Shown one piece after another: positions 13,337 through 21,200 of a DNA stretch of 25,583 bases. Under the pieces are notes generated by a model, which had not been told where the DNA came from, ran no database searches, and was given only the letters and a program-made list of their open reading frames with translations. The translations under genes and the position numbers were made by a program. The DNA comes from a virus: positions 1 to 25,583 of the IMG/VR virus record IMGVR_UViG_3300012006_000026; one strand, 5' to 3'. The number at the start of each line of letters is the position of its first letter. The first letter of the stretch is position 1.

Positions 13337-15198
13337 TAATTTTCGCCCTGACTGGCTTTCAAGTTTGCAGAAATAATTACGGCCTTGATCGGATCCGTTA
13401 CGGTTACTTCAAACACCCGGTCCCGCGTCTGCCCAAGTCGGCGCCAGATTGCGCGGTTTTTGTAGGAGCCCGTCAGACCTATAGTGGTCCAGTGCTCGCT
13501 TGACCAGGTGCTGCCGCCATCGTCAGACCAGCGCAGCATTGCCTGCGGATCGTTACCCTGTCCGGTGGAGAGCCCAACGCCCGGCTGGAACTGGATCTGC
13601 AGCTCGTCAAAATACTGCCTTTGCAAGTCCGTCACGATATGCGGAGCGCGTCTCAGGCGTTTAATCGGCTGGCCGTTGTCCGTGTAGTTATTGCGGTCTA
13701 GTTTGTAAATAATGCCGTTTGCGTAGTCTCCAACCAGCACATTGCCCTGGAACAACGCGGCGCAATTACCTCGGCAACGGTGGTAGACGTTGTTGTTGTC
13801 GTTATAAAGCCACTTGTGCCACATCGTAGTGGTCGCGTCGTAAGCCCACGTTATATCAATCGTCGGGAAACTCACAACGTAGACTTCGTGACCCTCGAGC
13901 TGGTAAGTCCACGCCACGGCATCGCTGATCGTTTGCCCGGTAAGCGTGTTTTCTACCGCGTGCGTGCTAATACGGCTTGGCACATAACCATTCATCATCA
14001 CTATTTCAGCTTGGCCGCGAATGTTTCTAGACACATAAGCAAACGAATTGCCAACGCGAGCCATAGAAAAAACAGCCGCAATACCGTGTTGCGTCGAAGT
14101 TCCCGGTATGCGCTGAAAAGCAAAAGGCACGCTCCCAGTATCGACCCAAACCTCTGAGCTATTCTCGCCCAGCAGATAAACTTCGCGATGGTCGACTATG
14201 AGAGAAACCAGATTATCAGGAGCCCCGTCCTTGCTTGCAAAGCTCAAAGCCGCGGTGATCGGAGACAAAAGACCGCTGGCAGCCCATTGCTGCGTACTGG
14301 GACGGTTATAAACAAAATAGTTATCCACAATGTCGACTACGTTTGCGCCAGTAAAGGCTCCGTCAGTCGATGGAATAATTGTGTAATTTAGCCCGTAGAG
14401 CGTGCCGGAAGAAAACGTCTGCGAGTTGTTGATGGTATACGTGCCAGCGCCGCCAGTTCCCGTTCCTAGCGCCGTAATGATGGTGTTGGTAGTAACCCCT
14501 GCCCCGCGCACCGTCTGACCGACATATAGCGTTCCAGACGTTACCGCGGTCACGGTTAGCGTAGTTGTCGCCATTGAGCCGGTTACCACCGCGCCAACTG
14601 TGGCAGAATTCATGGTTTCGCTGGAAATCGTTTGCGAGTTGTTGACCGTATAAGTGCCGACCCCGCCCGTCCCGGTTCCGAGTGCGGTAATCACGGTTTC
14701 AGCAGATATTGACAAGCCAAACAACGCCTGGCTGATTGCTATCGTGCCGCTGGTCATTGCGGTGACGGTCAAAGTCGTGCCGGTAATTGACCCGGTAAAG
14801 ACCGCCGCAGCCGGGCTTGAAATGCGCCAGGTATAACGGTAGGTGCCATCAACAATGTAGACGTTTAGACCGTTATCGGTAATGCCCACAGATCCGGCAC
14901 TGCTGTTCAACACGCCGACGATGGTCGGAACAAGATTAGAAGTTAGAACGTAGATATACGGGCCACCTACCGCAACGATCTGAGCGCCACCAGATACCGT
15001 TCGCATCCCGCGCACTTCCTGCGAAGTTTGCAATACGACTTGAGAAGTCAGTCCAGGAGTCGGGTATAGCGCCACCACGCCGCGGTCGCCAGGCTGTTTA
15101 AGCGGATCTATTTCAGGAAAGTAATTAATGCACTCCTGCGCGTCCTGATAGATGCTGGGCGCCTCGTAGCTGGGACCGACAAAGCCGAAGTCAGGCAT
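13336..15198 (-). CDS. P22 gp10-like packaged-DNA stabilisation protein with two inserted repeat domains
   Basis: 620-residue tail hub/needle-attachment protein. The N-terminus ([20 protein letters not shown], then [11 protein letters not shown] and [16 protein letters not shown]) and the C-terminal body ([69 protein letters not shown]) match the P22 gp10 stabilisation family, which closes the portal after packaging. P22 gp10 is about 472 residues; the excess comes from residues 134-267, which hold two tandem 63-residue beta-rich modules. Coupled by TAATG to both neighbours. The core assignment is strong; the role of the inserts is unknown. Confidence 0.88.
   Translation of the reverse strand: MPDFGFVGPSYEAPSIYQDAQECINYFPEIDPLKQPGDRGVVALYPTPGLTSQVVLQTSQEVRGMRTVSGGAQIVAVGGPYIYVLTSNLVPTIVGVLNSSAGSVGITDNGLNVYIVDGTYRYTWRISSPAAAVFTGSITGTTLTVTAMTSGTIAISQALFGLSISAETVITALGTGTGGVGTYTVNNSQTISSETMNSATVGAVVTGSMATTTLTVTAVTSGTLYVGQTVRGAGVTTNTIITALGTGTGGAGTYTINNSQTFSSGTLYGLNYTIIPSTDGAFTGANVVDIVDNYFVYNRPSTQQWAASGLLSPITAALSFASKDGAPDNLVSLIVDHREVYLLGENSSEVWVDTGSVPFAFQRIPGTSTQHGIAAVFSMARVGNSFAYVSRNIRGQAEIVMMNGYVPSRISTHAVENTLTGQTISDAVAWTYQLEGHEVYVVSFPTIDITWAYDATTTMWHKWLYNDNNNVYHRCRGNCAALFQGNVLVGDYANGIIYKLDRNNYTDNGQPIKRLRRAPHIVTDLQRQYFDELQIQFQPGVGLSTGQGNDPQAMLRWSDDGGSTWSSEHWTTIGLTGSYKNRAIWRRLGQTRDRVFEVTVTDPIKAVIISANLKASQGEN
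14398..14586 (-). repeat. inserted beta module, copy 2 in gp10-like protein
   Basis: Codes for residues 205-267: starts [20 protein letters not shown], contains [20 protein letters not shown] and ends SQTFSSGTL. Follows copy 1 after an eight-residue linker. Confidence 0.9.
14611..14799 (-). repeat. inserted beta module, copy 1 in gp10-like protein
   Basis: Codes for residues 134-196: starts [20 protein letters not shown], contains [20 protein letters not shown] and ends SQTISSETM. Same length and register as copy 2. DNA is clearly alike but diverged (by eye about three quarters identical in the best stretch, with TGCGAGTTGTTGA shared exactly). Confidence 0.9.
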
Positions 15199-16166
15199 TA
15201 CCGGAAACCCCCGTACATAATCCAGCCAGCGTCCTTCTGTCGGCCTGTAATTATCGCGTCAGGATAGCTGGCAACCATCGGCGGCTTCATGTTTGTGCGT
15301 TTCAACGTTGCTTTTGCCTGCGCTGCATAGCTTGTAATCATGCCGATCTGCGTCTGCGAGGCTTTCCCATACATAGGCATTAGCCTTTCGGCCAGGCACC
15401 AGCGCAGCGCCATGTTGTAGCCCTGCGGTAGCGCAAAAACATCGTTTTGCGTCTGGTAATTGCGAAACTGAGTATCGGTGAAGATATGAAGCTCACCCTG
15501 CGCCGGTGCTGGCCAAACAAAGATATTGCCGAGGATTTCGGCAGGCTGATAATAGATAGCCTTTGGCCACGGCCCGTTCATTGTTTTGAGACCAATGGAA
15601 TTGTATTGGTCAAAGTTTAAAACCGCGACCGGATAGTCCAGCCCACCACCAATTATCGGAGCGCCGTTAGCGGTTGTTGAGATGCGAACATAGGCTGAAG
15701 TCAGGCTTAAAGGTCGCTGGTAATAAGCCGAAACCGTCGTGCTGGACGCGGTTTGACTTGGCGTTATCGTATAAGTCCCGACCTCGTTGACGTTGCCGCC
15801 AGCGCCTGTATTGAAGCCCACGATGGTCGTGCCGGCTGTGATGCCGGTTCCAGACAGCGTTTGACCAATAGCAATAGCGCCAGATCCGATAGCGGTGACG
15901 GTCAGTGTCGTGCCAGATATTGACCCTGTAAAGCTGGCGCCGATCTGACCGCCTGGACCAATGGTGTATTGAGTCTGATTATTCGTGGTCGTAAATATGA
16001 TCTCGGTCTTGTAATAGACCATCATGCCCTCGTTGCTCCACTGGTCAAGCATGTCGTTGAGCATGTCAAATGCATCCTGCGAGGCTTCAGGACTAGGCGT
16101 TTCTCCCGCCGCCAGCGCACCAATATCTTTTAGTGCGCGGCTGATGATATCTATGGGCATTGTCAT
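15198..16166 (-). CDS. P22 gp4-like tail accessory factor with one inserted repeat domain
   Basis: 322-residue head-to-tail adaptor. The N-terminal helix block ([40 protein letters not shown]) and the later [40 protein letters not shown] and GYNMAL region match the P22 tail accessory factor family. P22 gp4 is 166 residues, but relatives of BPP-1 type are longer. Residues 79-145 are a beta module related to the two in the gp10-like protein, lying between YTIGPGGQI and [11 protein letters not shown]. The gene ends in TAATG with the gp10-like gene. It would bind the portal base and receive gp10. Confidence 0.87.
   Translation of the reverse strand: MTMPIDIISRALKDIGALAAGETPSPEASQDAFDMLNDMLDQWSNEGMMVYYKTEIIFTTTNNQTQYTIGPGGQIGASFTGSISGTTLTVTAIGSGAIAIGQTLSGTGITAGTTIVGFNTGAGGNVNEVGTYTITPSQTASSTTVSAYYQRPLSLTSAYVRISTTANGAPIIGGGLDYPVAVLNFDQYNSIGLKTMNGPWPKAIYYQPAEILGNIFVWPAPAQGELHIFTDTQFRNYQTQNDVFALPQGYNMALRWCLAERLMPMYGKASQTQIGMITSYAAQAKATLKRTNMKPPMVASYPDAIITGRQKDAGWIMYGGFR
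15732..15932 (-). repeat. inserted beta module, copy 3 in gp4-like protein
   Basis: Codes for residues 79-145: starts [20 protein letters not shown], contains [17 protein letters not shown]; four residues longer than the gp10 copies in the Gly-rich turn ([10 protein letters not shown]). Same motif order as copies 1 and 2. Confidence 0.88.
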
Positions 16167-16169
16167 AAT

Positions 16170-16451
16170 TTAATCCTTGAACGGCTTAAATGCGTTTTTC
16201 ATCCACGGTAGATCAACCTTTTCGACCGTCACCGCCTGTTCGTCGAGCCTGTCTGTAATCGCGTGCGCAGATTCGTGATCTACCCAAGAAATAATGTCTT
16301 GTTGCGTAACATCCTCAAGCGGCTTTATTAATACTGGGTTCTTAAACGTCCAGTGGCCTTCAGTGGAAATATCCCCGGCAACAACGTGATAATAAGCAGA
16401 CGTTATCAGGTCGCCCTTTAACGTAATGCCTTTAATTTTCCAGTTGTACAT
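16170..16451 (-). CDS. small conserved phage protein, tail-region (93 aa)
   Basis: 93-residue protein beginning MYNWKIKGITLKGDLITSAY. It has a beta-rich first half (YYHVVAGDISTEGHWTFKNP) and a helical second half (VTQQDIISWVDHESAHAI). Proteins with the start M-Y-x-W-K-I-x-G are familiar from many aquatic phages near fibre genes, without an assigned function. It overlaps the preceding gene by 20 bases. A tail assembly role is only suggested by position. Confidence 0.68.
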   Translation of the reverse strand: MYNWKIKGITLKGDLITSAYYHVVAGDISTEGHWTFKNPVLIKPLEDVTQQDIISWVDHESAHAITDRLDEQAVTVEKVDLPWMKNAFKPFKD

Positions 16452-16794
16452 CCCATGCTTTCAATTCTTCGTCCCACGCATACATTTTTCCATCAACAGG
16501 CATCGGAGTGGGAGCTTCCCACCGACAAGTCTGTTCGCTCAGAACCCATGACTGATACGGTTGCGGAGCGATAAACGCGTCACGCGCTGCGTCGTAAGAG
16601 TAGCCAATTCCGGCATAATTCTTACGCATCTTGCCGTTGTAGCTGGTCTGCTTCCAATCGCCACCAAGCAAACGCTCACAGAACGCAGCGCCGATATGCT
16701 CTAGTTCAACGCCTTCTGCGTTTGCAGTATCCGCATTGCCGACCACGATCACTTGAATGACCAGACCATTTTCTATTTTGGCGAAATGGCTCAT
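16432..16794 (-). CDS. small conserved phage protein, tail-associated (120 aa)
   Basis: 120-residue protein from MSHFAKIENGLVIQVIVVGN. It contains WKQTSYNGKMRKNYAGIGYS, YDAARDAFIAPQPYQSWVLS, and ends with a WEAPTPMPVDGKMYAWDEE block. This family is widespread in marine and freshwater phages next to tail-fibre genes; I know it only as uncharacterised or as a putative tail assembly chaperone. Start 16794 is chosen for its ATGA overlap with the adhesin gene; the longer frame to 16821 would run nine codons into it. Confidence 0.72.
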   Translation of the reverse strand: MSHFAKIENGLVIQVIVVGNADTANAEGVELEHIGAAFCERLLGGDWKQTSYNGKMRKNYAGIGYSYDAARDAFIAPQPYQSWVLSEQTCRWEAPTPMPVDGKMYAWDEELKAWDVQLEN

Positions 16795-17642
16795 ATCGTA
16801 ATGCTTCCGGAACCCGTCCATTTGTAGACCCGGTAGCCGCCAGCCACGGTAATCGTCGGAGAGCCGGTTGTGGACGTTGCAGCAGGGTAGGTATCCGCGT
16901 AACGAATAATTACAATGCCTGACCCGCCAGCACCGCCAGCACTACCGCCACCACCACCGCCGCCGCCAGTGTTGGCCGTTCCAGACGTTGCTGGAACAGT
17001 AATACCAACATTACCCGCACCACCACCGCCATTGCCGCCAGTTCCCGGCGTATTCCCTGTAACGGAATTGCCACCACCACCACCGCCGCCGCCATAGAAA
17101 GTTGCCGATCCCGATATTGACGATGAAAGGCCAACGCCGCCATTGCCGCAAGTAGACGTAGGTGACGCATCAACTCCATTACCTCCAACCGCACCAGCAC
17201 CACCACCGCCGCCACCAGCCCTAGCATTTATACTGGCAAAATTACCAGAACCACCATTGTTGCCTTGCCCTGACGGTGTTGCAGTTCCTCCCGCAGTTGT
17301 TCCAACACCAGCACCGCCGCCGCCACTACCGCCGTTGCCCCCAGTGTTGCCGGTAGGTGCATTGCTGCCATACCCGCCGCCAGCAGACGTTATGGTTGAA
17401 AACGCCGAATCCACACCAACCGTTCCGTTTGCCGCAGTTCCACCTGGTCCACCACCGCCAACCGTTACCGTCAAAGCAACGCCAGCAGCAACCGCAAACC
17501 CGCTGGCAGTTCTGTATCCACCCGCACCGCCGCCACCACCCGCAAGACTACCGCCCCCGCCGCCACCGGCAACAACCAAATACTCAACCGTTGGCGTTGC
17601 ATTAACACCAGTCGTTAAAAAGAAATTCTTAGCGGCAAACAT
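16791..17642 (-). CDS. glycine-rich tail adhesin
   Basis: 283-residue protein. After a short N-terminus (MFAAKNFFLTTGVNATP) come EYLVVAGGGGGGS and about 200 residues of glycine-rich loops (GGGGGAGGYRTASG, GNGGSGGGGAGVG, FYGGGGGGGGNS), ending in GGSGIVIIRYADTYPA and GGYRVYKWTGSGSITI. This is the known glycine-rich phage fibre-tip domain, related in type to polyglycine-sandwich adhesins, and probably binds the host receptor. Start at 17642 overlaps the tail-fibre stop by one base; a longer frame to 17759 lies inside the fibre gene. The repetitive coding DNA creates long proline-rich reading frames on the other strand that are not genes. Confidence 0.83.
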   Translation of the reverse strand: MFAAKNFFLTTGVNATPTVEYLVVAGGGGGGSLAGGGGGAGGYRTASGFAVAAGVALTVTVGGGGPGGTAANGTVGVDSAFSTITSAGGGYGSNAPTGNTGGNGGSGGGGAGVGTTAGGTATPSGQGNNGGSGNFASINARAGGGGGGAGAVGGNGVDASPTSTCGNGGVGLSSSISGSATFYGGGGGGGGNSVTGNTPGTGGNGGGGAGNVGITVPATSGTANTGGGGGGGGSAGGAGGSGIVIIRYADTYPAATSTTGSPTITVAGGYRVYKWTGSGSITI

Positions 17643-19024
17643 TAAGGTGTGTAACCTTGAGCGATTGAGCCATACCAATTTGTACCGTCGGCAAGAAATG
17701 TCAGAATATCCATTTTGCCTGCGGTTGCGGTAATTGTTGGTGTGCCAGAAGTTCCCCATTTAACCGGAGGGCCGCTTACTCCAAATGTTGCCGTTCCGTT
17801 GCCGGTAGCGGCAGCTTGTTTAAGCAGCAAAACAAAAGACTTGCCAGCAGTTGCAGTTGGCATGGTAAACGCGCAAGCGGTAGAAGCGGTCAAGGTAGCG
17901 GTCTGCACCGTTCCGTTAGTCAATACAAAAGTCGATGCAGTTGTCACCGTTCCTATTGCAACCACCGATTCAACGTAATTTGTGACGGTTGGATTGTTAA
18001 CGGTTGGGCTGGTATCCAGCACCATCTTGCCGGTTCCAGTAACCGCGTTCGTCAGCGTCACGCCGCCGTAGGTGATAGCGCCTGTTGATGTCAGCCCAGC
18101 GGTGCTAAGAACACCAGTGCTAGGGTTAAAGCTCAGTTTCGTTGAGCTTGTATTGTTCCCGGTGATCGTGCCTGTGGTCACGCTCGACAACAGCGGATAA
18201 CGAGTTGCATTTGTTGTCGTGTCATCAGTAATCGTAATGCCGGCAAACGGCGTAGTCCAAGTCGGAGCGCCAGCAGTGGCAGACGTAAGAACCTGACCAG
18301 TTGTGCCGGCCGCAGTGAAAGCGTAGGCAGTGCCGGTCCCGTAAGGCACAGCACCCGCGGTTGGTGTAGCCGTTCCAGCAGTGCCGCCTAGATTGATCGC
18401 AACCGGGCTTGTCAGGCTAAATACAGATCCGGCTAGGGTTAGCCCGGTTCCTGCCGTATAAGATGTCCCGCCGCTAAACTGCGTGAAATTGATAGCAGTA
18501 ACGCCTAGCGTGCCGCCTGCGTTGCTGGTGCAGACCCAGCCGGTGTCGGCAAGAGTAGTGCCGGTCTCAATGAACGTGAACGCCCCAGGAACTTGCGCCC
18601 ACGTACTCATGTCTGTGGATCTTGCCCACGCGCCAGCGGCAACAACATAGATGCCATTTTCCGCGGCCGCTGTTTGATTCTTAACCAGACAACGATCACC
18701 AGCAACAAGCGCAATACCGTCTACAGTCTGCGTGCCTGATAGCGTAATGTTTCCAGTCGTGCTGGCAACAACAGAGTCTTTGATATCCAGTCCCTGCGCT
18801 ACCGCGTCGACGTACGCTTTATTTGTAATATCCAGCGGATTAACAGGCGTAGCGGCTATCGTGCCACTCGTCAGCGTAGCCACGCCAGAAATAGGCGCAG
18901 AGAAATAATCGCCAGCAGGACCGACAAACGTAACTATCGAATGATACTGATCGAAGATGCCCTGAACGGGCACGATGTTGACAGTCGTTGTCAGCGCTGT
19001 GCTGTTGCTGTTGGTCGTACTCAT
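17642..19024 (-). CDS. tail fibre protein
   Basis: 460-residue beta-rich fibre. Residues 60-80 (NPLDITNKAYVDAVAQGLD) and 81-186 (VVASTTGNITLSGTQTVDGI, LVAGDRCLVKNQTAAAENGI, TGWVCTSNAG, INFTQFSGG) form a fibre domain common to many phages, followed by repetitive Thr/Gly-rich shaft (KLSFNPSTGVLSTAGLTSTG) and a C-terminal knob-like region (GKMDILTFLADGTNWYGSIA). It immediately precedes the glycine-rich adhesin gene with TAATG overlap, so the two probably assemble together as shaft and tip. Confidence 0.84.
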   Translation of the reverse strand: MSTTNSNSTALTTTVNIVPVQGIFDQYHSIVTFVGPAGDYFSAPISGVATLTSGTIAATPVNPLDITNKAYVDAVAQGLDIKDSVVASTTGNITLSGTQTVDGIALVAGDRCLVKNQTAAAENGIYVVAAGAWARSTDMSTWAQVPGAFTFIETGTTLADTGWVCTSNAGGTLGVTAINFTQFSGGTSYTAGTGLTLAGSVFSLTSPVAINLGGTAGTATPTAGAVPYGTGTAYAFTAAGTTGQVLTSATAGAPTWTTPFAGITITDDTTTNATRYPLLSSVTTGTITGNNTSSTKLSFNPSTGVLSTAGLTSTGAITYGGVTLTNAVTGTGKMVLDTSPTVNNPTVTNYVESVVAIGTVTTASTFVLTNGTVQTATLTASTACAFTMPTATAGKSFVLLLKQAAATGNGTATFGVSGPPVKWGTSGTPTITATAGKMDILTFLADGTNWYGSIAQGYTP

Positions 19025-19036
19025 AGCGACAGCCCT

Positions 19037-19375
19037 TTAATCAGCCTGCGTTGCGGTGATATAAAGCGTGTTCGTTCCGCTGCTGATGCCCTTAATGTAG
19101 AACGGTGCTTTCGGCGCTGCGATAATGATCGGAAACGTCATCGCCGCGGGCAGAACAAACGAGCCGCTGATGCCGGTCGTTGCAATCGTCGGCGTAGTCA
19201 CCGTGGCGTTGTTCGACAGTTCAATCGCGGCCTTGCCAGTGCCGGTATTAAGCAGGCTCACATAATTGGTTTGATCGTTTGTGCTTGCCGTAATCAGCAA
19301 TGCACTGCTTGCGCTCGTAGTCAGATCGAGCGCAAAACACGGCCCACTCAGACGCATCACATTGGTGTTGGTCAT
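19037..19375 (-). CDS. small beta-rich virion protein, unknown function (112 aa)
   Basis: 112-residue Thr/Ser/Ala-rich protein with strand-like segments (ALLITASTNDQTNYVSLLNT, AAIELSNNATVTTPTIATTG, FPIIIAAPKAPFYIKGISSG, TNTLYITATQ). Composition fits a beta-sandwich structural protein. It lies between the terminator after the 143-residue gene and the tail fibre, and may be a fibre-attachment or decoration protein. Not recognised. Confidence 0.6.
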   Translation of the reverse strand: MTNTNVMRLSGPCFALDLTTSASSALLITASTNDQTNYVSLLNTGTGKAAIELSNNATVTTPTIATTGISGSFVLPAAMTFPIIIAAPKAPFYIKGISSGTNTLYITATQAD

Positions 19376-19393
19376 CTTTTACCCCTAAAAACA

Positions 19394-19426
19394 GAAAAAG
19401 CCGCCCCTTTAGAGAACGGCTTTTTC
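19394..19426 (-). terminator. intrinsic terminator (symmetric)
   Basis: Perfect 10-base inverted repeat GAAAAAGCCG / CGGCTTTTTC around a 13-base loop in the only sizeable gap of the late operon (19376-19439). Read on the minus strand the CGGCTTTTTC arm is followed by TGTTTTTAGG, so it would partly stop late transcripts after the coat and 143-residue genes. The symmetry lets it also act on the plus strand. Confidence 0.8.
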
Positions 19427-19439
19427 GGTTGTTTACATT

Positions 19440-19871
19440 TTAGAACGAGCTAAAGTCAGTGCCGTAGATGTAAATGTCTACGGTGCCGCCAGATACCGCG
19501 GTGCCAACTTTAACGTAAAAGTTTTGCGCCGACAGGTTAAGCACGCCGGTTGCGGTAACAACGGTTGACTTCGTAACATACGTTGACGCAGTGTTACTCG
19601 TCAGTGCAGCGTTCGTCACGACTTCAGTGCCAGCGCCAGCCGGTTGCGTCCAGATGGCGAGATAGCCAGCGGATACGTCTTTATTGGCATTCGTGATGAC
19701 CACGTTCGTGATGTTGTAGGTTGACGAGTTGATAACGCTCATAACCTGCGGAGCATCGCCAGTGACGTTCAACGACACGCCGGTTGCGGAGGCAAGCAAA
19801 CGGATTGCCTGATTGCTAGTAAGCCCTTGCGGGTGAATGGTGCTAACTGAAGCGGGGCCGGGATTCGCCAT
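19440..19871 (-). CDS. small beta-rich virion protein, possible head decoration (143 aa)
   Basis: 143-residue protein beginning MANPGPASVSTIHPQGLTSN, with beta segments (YNITNVVITNANKDVSAGYL, AIWTQPAGAGTEVV, LNLSAQNFYVKVG, TVDIYIYGTDF). It follows the coat gene directly, with AAAAGGAAACA before its ATG, and is enclosed by two hairpin terminators, which suggests high and separately set expression. Position and composition suggest a capsid decoration or head-fibre protein; no family was recognised. Confidence 0.62.
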   Translation of the reverse strand: MANPGPASVSTIHPQGLTSNQAIRLLASATGVSLNVTGDAPQVMSVINSSTYNITNVVITNANKDVSAGYLAIWTQPAGAGTEVVTNAALTSNTASTYVTKSTVVTATGVLNLSAQNFYVKVGTAVSGGTVDIYIYGTDFSSF

Positions 19872-19895
19872 GATTGTTTCCTTTTAAAAGTTTAA

Positions 19896-19922
19896 AACGG
19901 AGCGCATTTCTGCGCCCCCGTT
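19896..19922 (-). terminator. hairpin terminator or attenuator after the coat gene
   Basis: On the minus strand AACGGGGGCGC AGAAAT GCGCTCCGTT forms an imperfect GC-rich hairpin followed by TTAAACTTTTAAAAGG. It lies in the 53-base gap between the coat stop and the next ATG, just before that gene's ribosome site, so it may thin transcription or protect the coat mRNA 3' end. Confidence 0.6.
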
Positions 19923-19924
19923 TA

Positions 19925-21172
19925 TTAAGCAGCAACGCGACAGGCAAGCTCGGGATACAGCGGCGCCCAACCGTAGAGAACGTCCAAACGCGTCGGAATG
20001 CTGTCGTTGTTGATCGTGTATTGACGCACCACACGCATCGACAGACCCAGTTCCTTGTCGCTCGCACGCCCAGCAAAGTGCACGCCTTCCGGCAGCTCAA
20101 GATCGGCAACCGCCAAGCAGAAAGCATTGCGGTGCATGATGATGTTCTGCGGGCTGACAACGCCAGTGTTGTTGAACGGCGTAACCGTCGACGCACCAGG
20201 CGAGGTAACCGACACGTTCTGGAATTGACCGGCAGTGATAACCGCAGGCGAAACAACAACGCTGGTCGTGCCGGAAGTCGCAACCGTCACATCGGCTTGC
20301 ACAACAAAGTTGCGGAGCTTGTTGGAGCCATACGCTTGACGGTTCTGCGGGTTAACCGCATAGACGTTAGCGATCTGGATGACGTCGCCCTGCTTCAGGC
20401 CAGCGGTCGCAGTTGACACCGACAACGCGATGGTCGAGGTCGAAGCCCAGCCGGTCGTCAGGAAGCCCGTAGCGGTCGCGGTTTGGCAGGAGAACGAAGT
20501 CGCCGTGGCATACGAACCGAACGTCTGGTTCACCACGTTCTGATCCATCTTCCAGTTCATGCCGGAACTGTCCGTTCCCATCATGCCCTTTTCGTATTGC
20601 TTGCTGATCTTCGGGTTCGGGTTGAACAATCCTTTCAGCGAGTCAACGATGGTCGCACTGGTGAACGGTTCGATCACGCAACTACGGCGACCATCACGCG
20701 GCGCACCTTCAGCGTCAAGGTAGGCGCCAGCGGTCAGGTAGGTGATCAAGCCAGTCGGCGGCGTGCCGGCGGTGCCAACGATGTTGGCGGTCGCATTCTT
20801 CGCCATTAACAGACCATCACGATCCATCTTGTTAGCAATTGCGGCAACGGCCGGTTTCAGCACGCGATCACTGAACATATCCAGCGACAGTGCCAGATCC
20901 TGAGTCGTGAACTGCGTGTCAACGTGGAACTGCGTGGAAAGCGTAACCGGCACGCTGGTTTCGTTGAAATCTTCGACGTTAAGCGCCGGGCCCGTAGTTC
21001 CGATAAAGCGACCCGGTTTCCGGACGTTGACGGTTGCGCCGATCTTGGCGCCGACAACCGCAAACTGGTCATCATAGTTACGGTCGACTTCGCTGGTGAA
21101 CGTCAATTCGTTTTCAAGCACCATCAGTGCTTCGTTAGTGATTTTGCTGATAGTCAGCAGATTATTAGCCAT
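19925..21172 (-). CDS. major capsid protein, P22 coat-like
   Basis: 415-residue coat protein of the P22 gp5 family (HK97 fold). Visible features include the N-terminal helix ANNLLTISKITNEALMVLEN, TFTSEVDRNYDDQFAVVGAK, the E-loop-like GATVNVRKPGRFIGTTGP, DTQFTTQDLALSLDMFSDRV, a beta-rich middle likely corresponding to the inserted I-domain (FSCQTATATGFLTTGWASTS), the block QNIIMHRNAFCLAVADLELP and the C-terminal SIPTRLDVLYGWAPLYPELA. Length is near P22 gp5 (430). AGGA precedes the ATG by about 9 bases. It is located after the scaffold and is the main head shell subunit. Confidence 0.92.
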   Translation of the reverse strand: MANNLLTISKITNEALMVLENELTFTSEVDRNYDDQFAVVGAKIGATVNVRKPGRFIGTTGPALNVEDFNETSVPVTLSTQFHVDTQFTTQDLALSLDMFSDRVLKPAVAAIANKMDRDGLLMAKNATANIVGTAGTPPTGLITYLTAGAYLDAEGAPRDGRRSCVIEPFTSATIVDSLKGLFNPNPKISKQYEKGMMGTDSSGMNWKMDQNVVNQTFGSYATATSFSCQTATATGFLTTGWASTSTIALSVSTATAGLKQGDVIQIANVYAVNPQNRQAYGSNKLRNFVVQADVTVATSGTTSVVVSPAVITAGQFQNVSVTSPGASTVTPFNNTGVVSPQNIIMHRNAFCLAVADLELPEGVHFAGRASDKELGLSMRVVRQYTINNDSIPTRLDVLYGWAPLYPELACRVAA

Positions 21173-21200
21173 GATATTTTTTCCTAAATGGGATTAGTGG

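Noticed and set aside
16915-17600. Possible diversity-generating retroelement target in the adhesin
   Set aside because: No reverse transcriptase, template repeat or accessory gene is visible in the window, and glycine loops alone are not evidence for one.
17143-17733. Long proline-rich reading frame on the plus strand (and another at 16915-17097)
   Set aside because: It is the complement of glycine codons in the adhesin gene; GGN runs read as proline-rich frames on the other strand. No ribosome site and no family resemblance.
19843-20416. Overlapping frames on both strands across the coat gene end (arginine-rich products)
   Set aside because: Arginine-rich out-of-frame translations of the coat gene, which is a clear P22-like coat protein.
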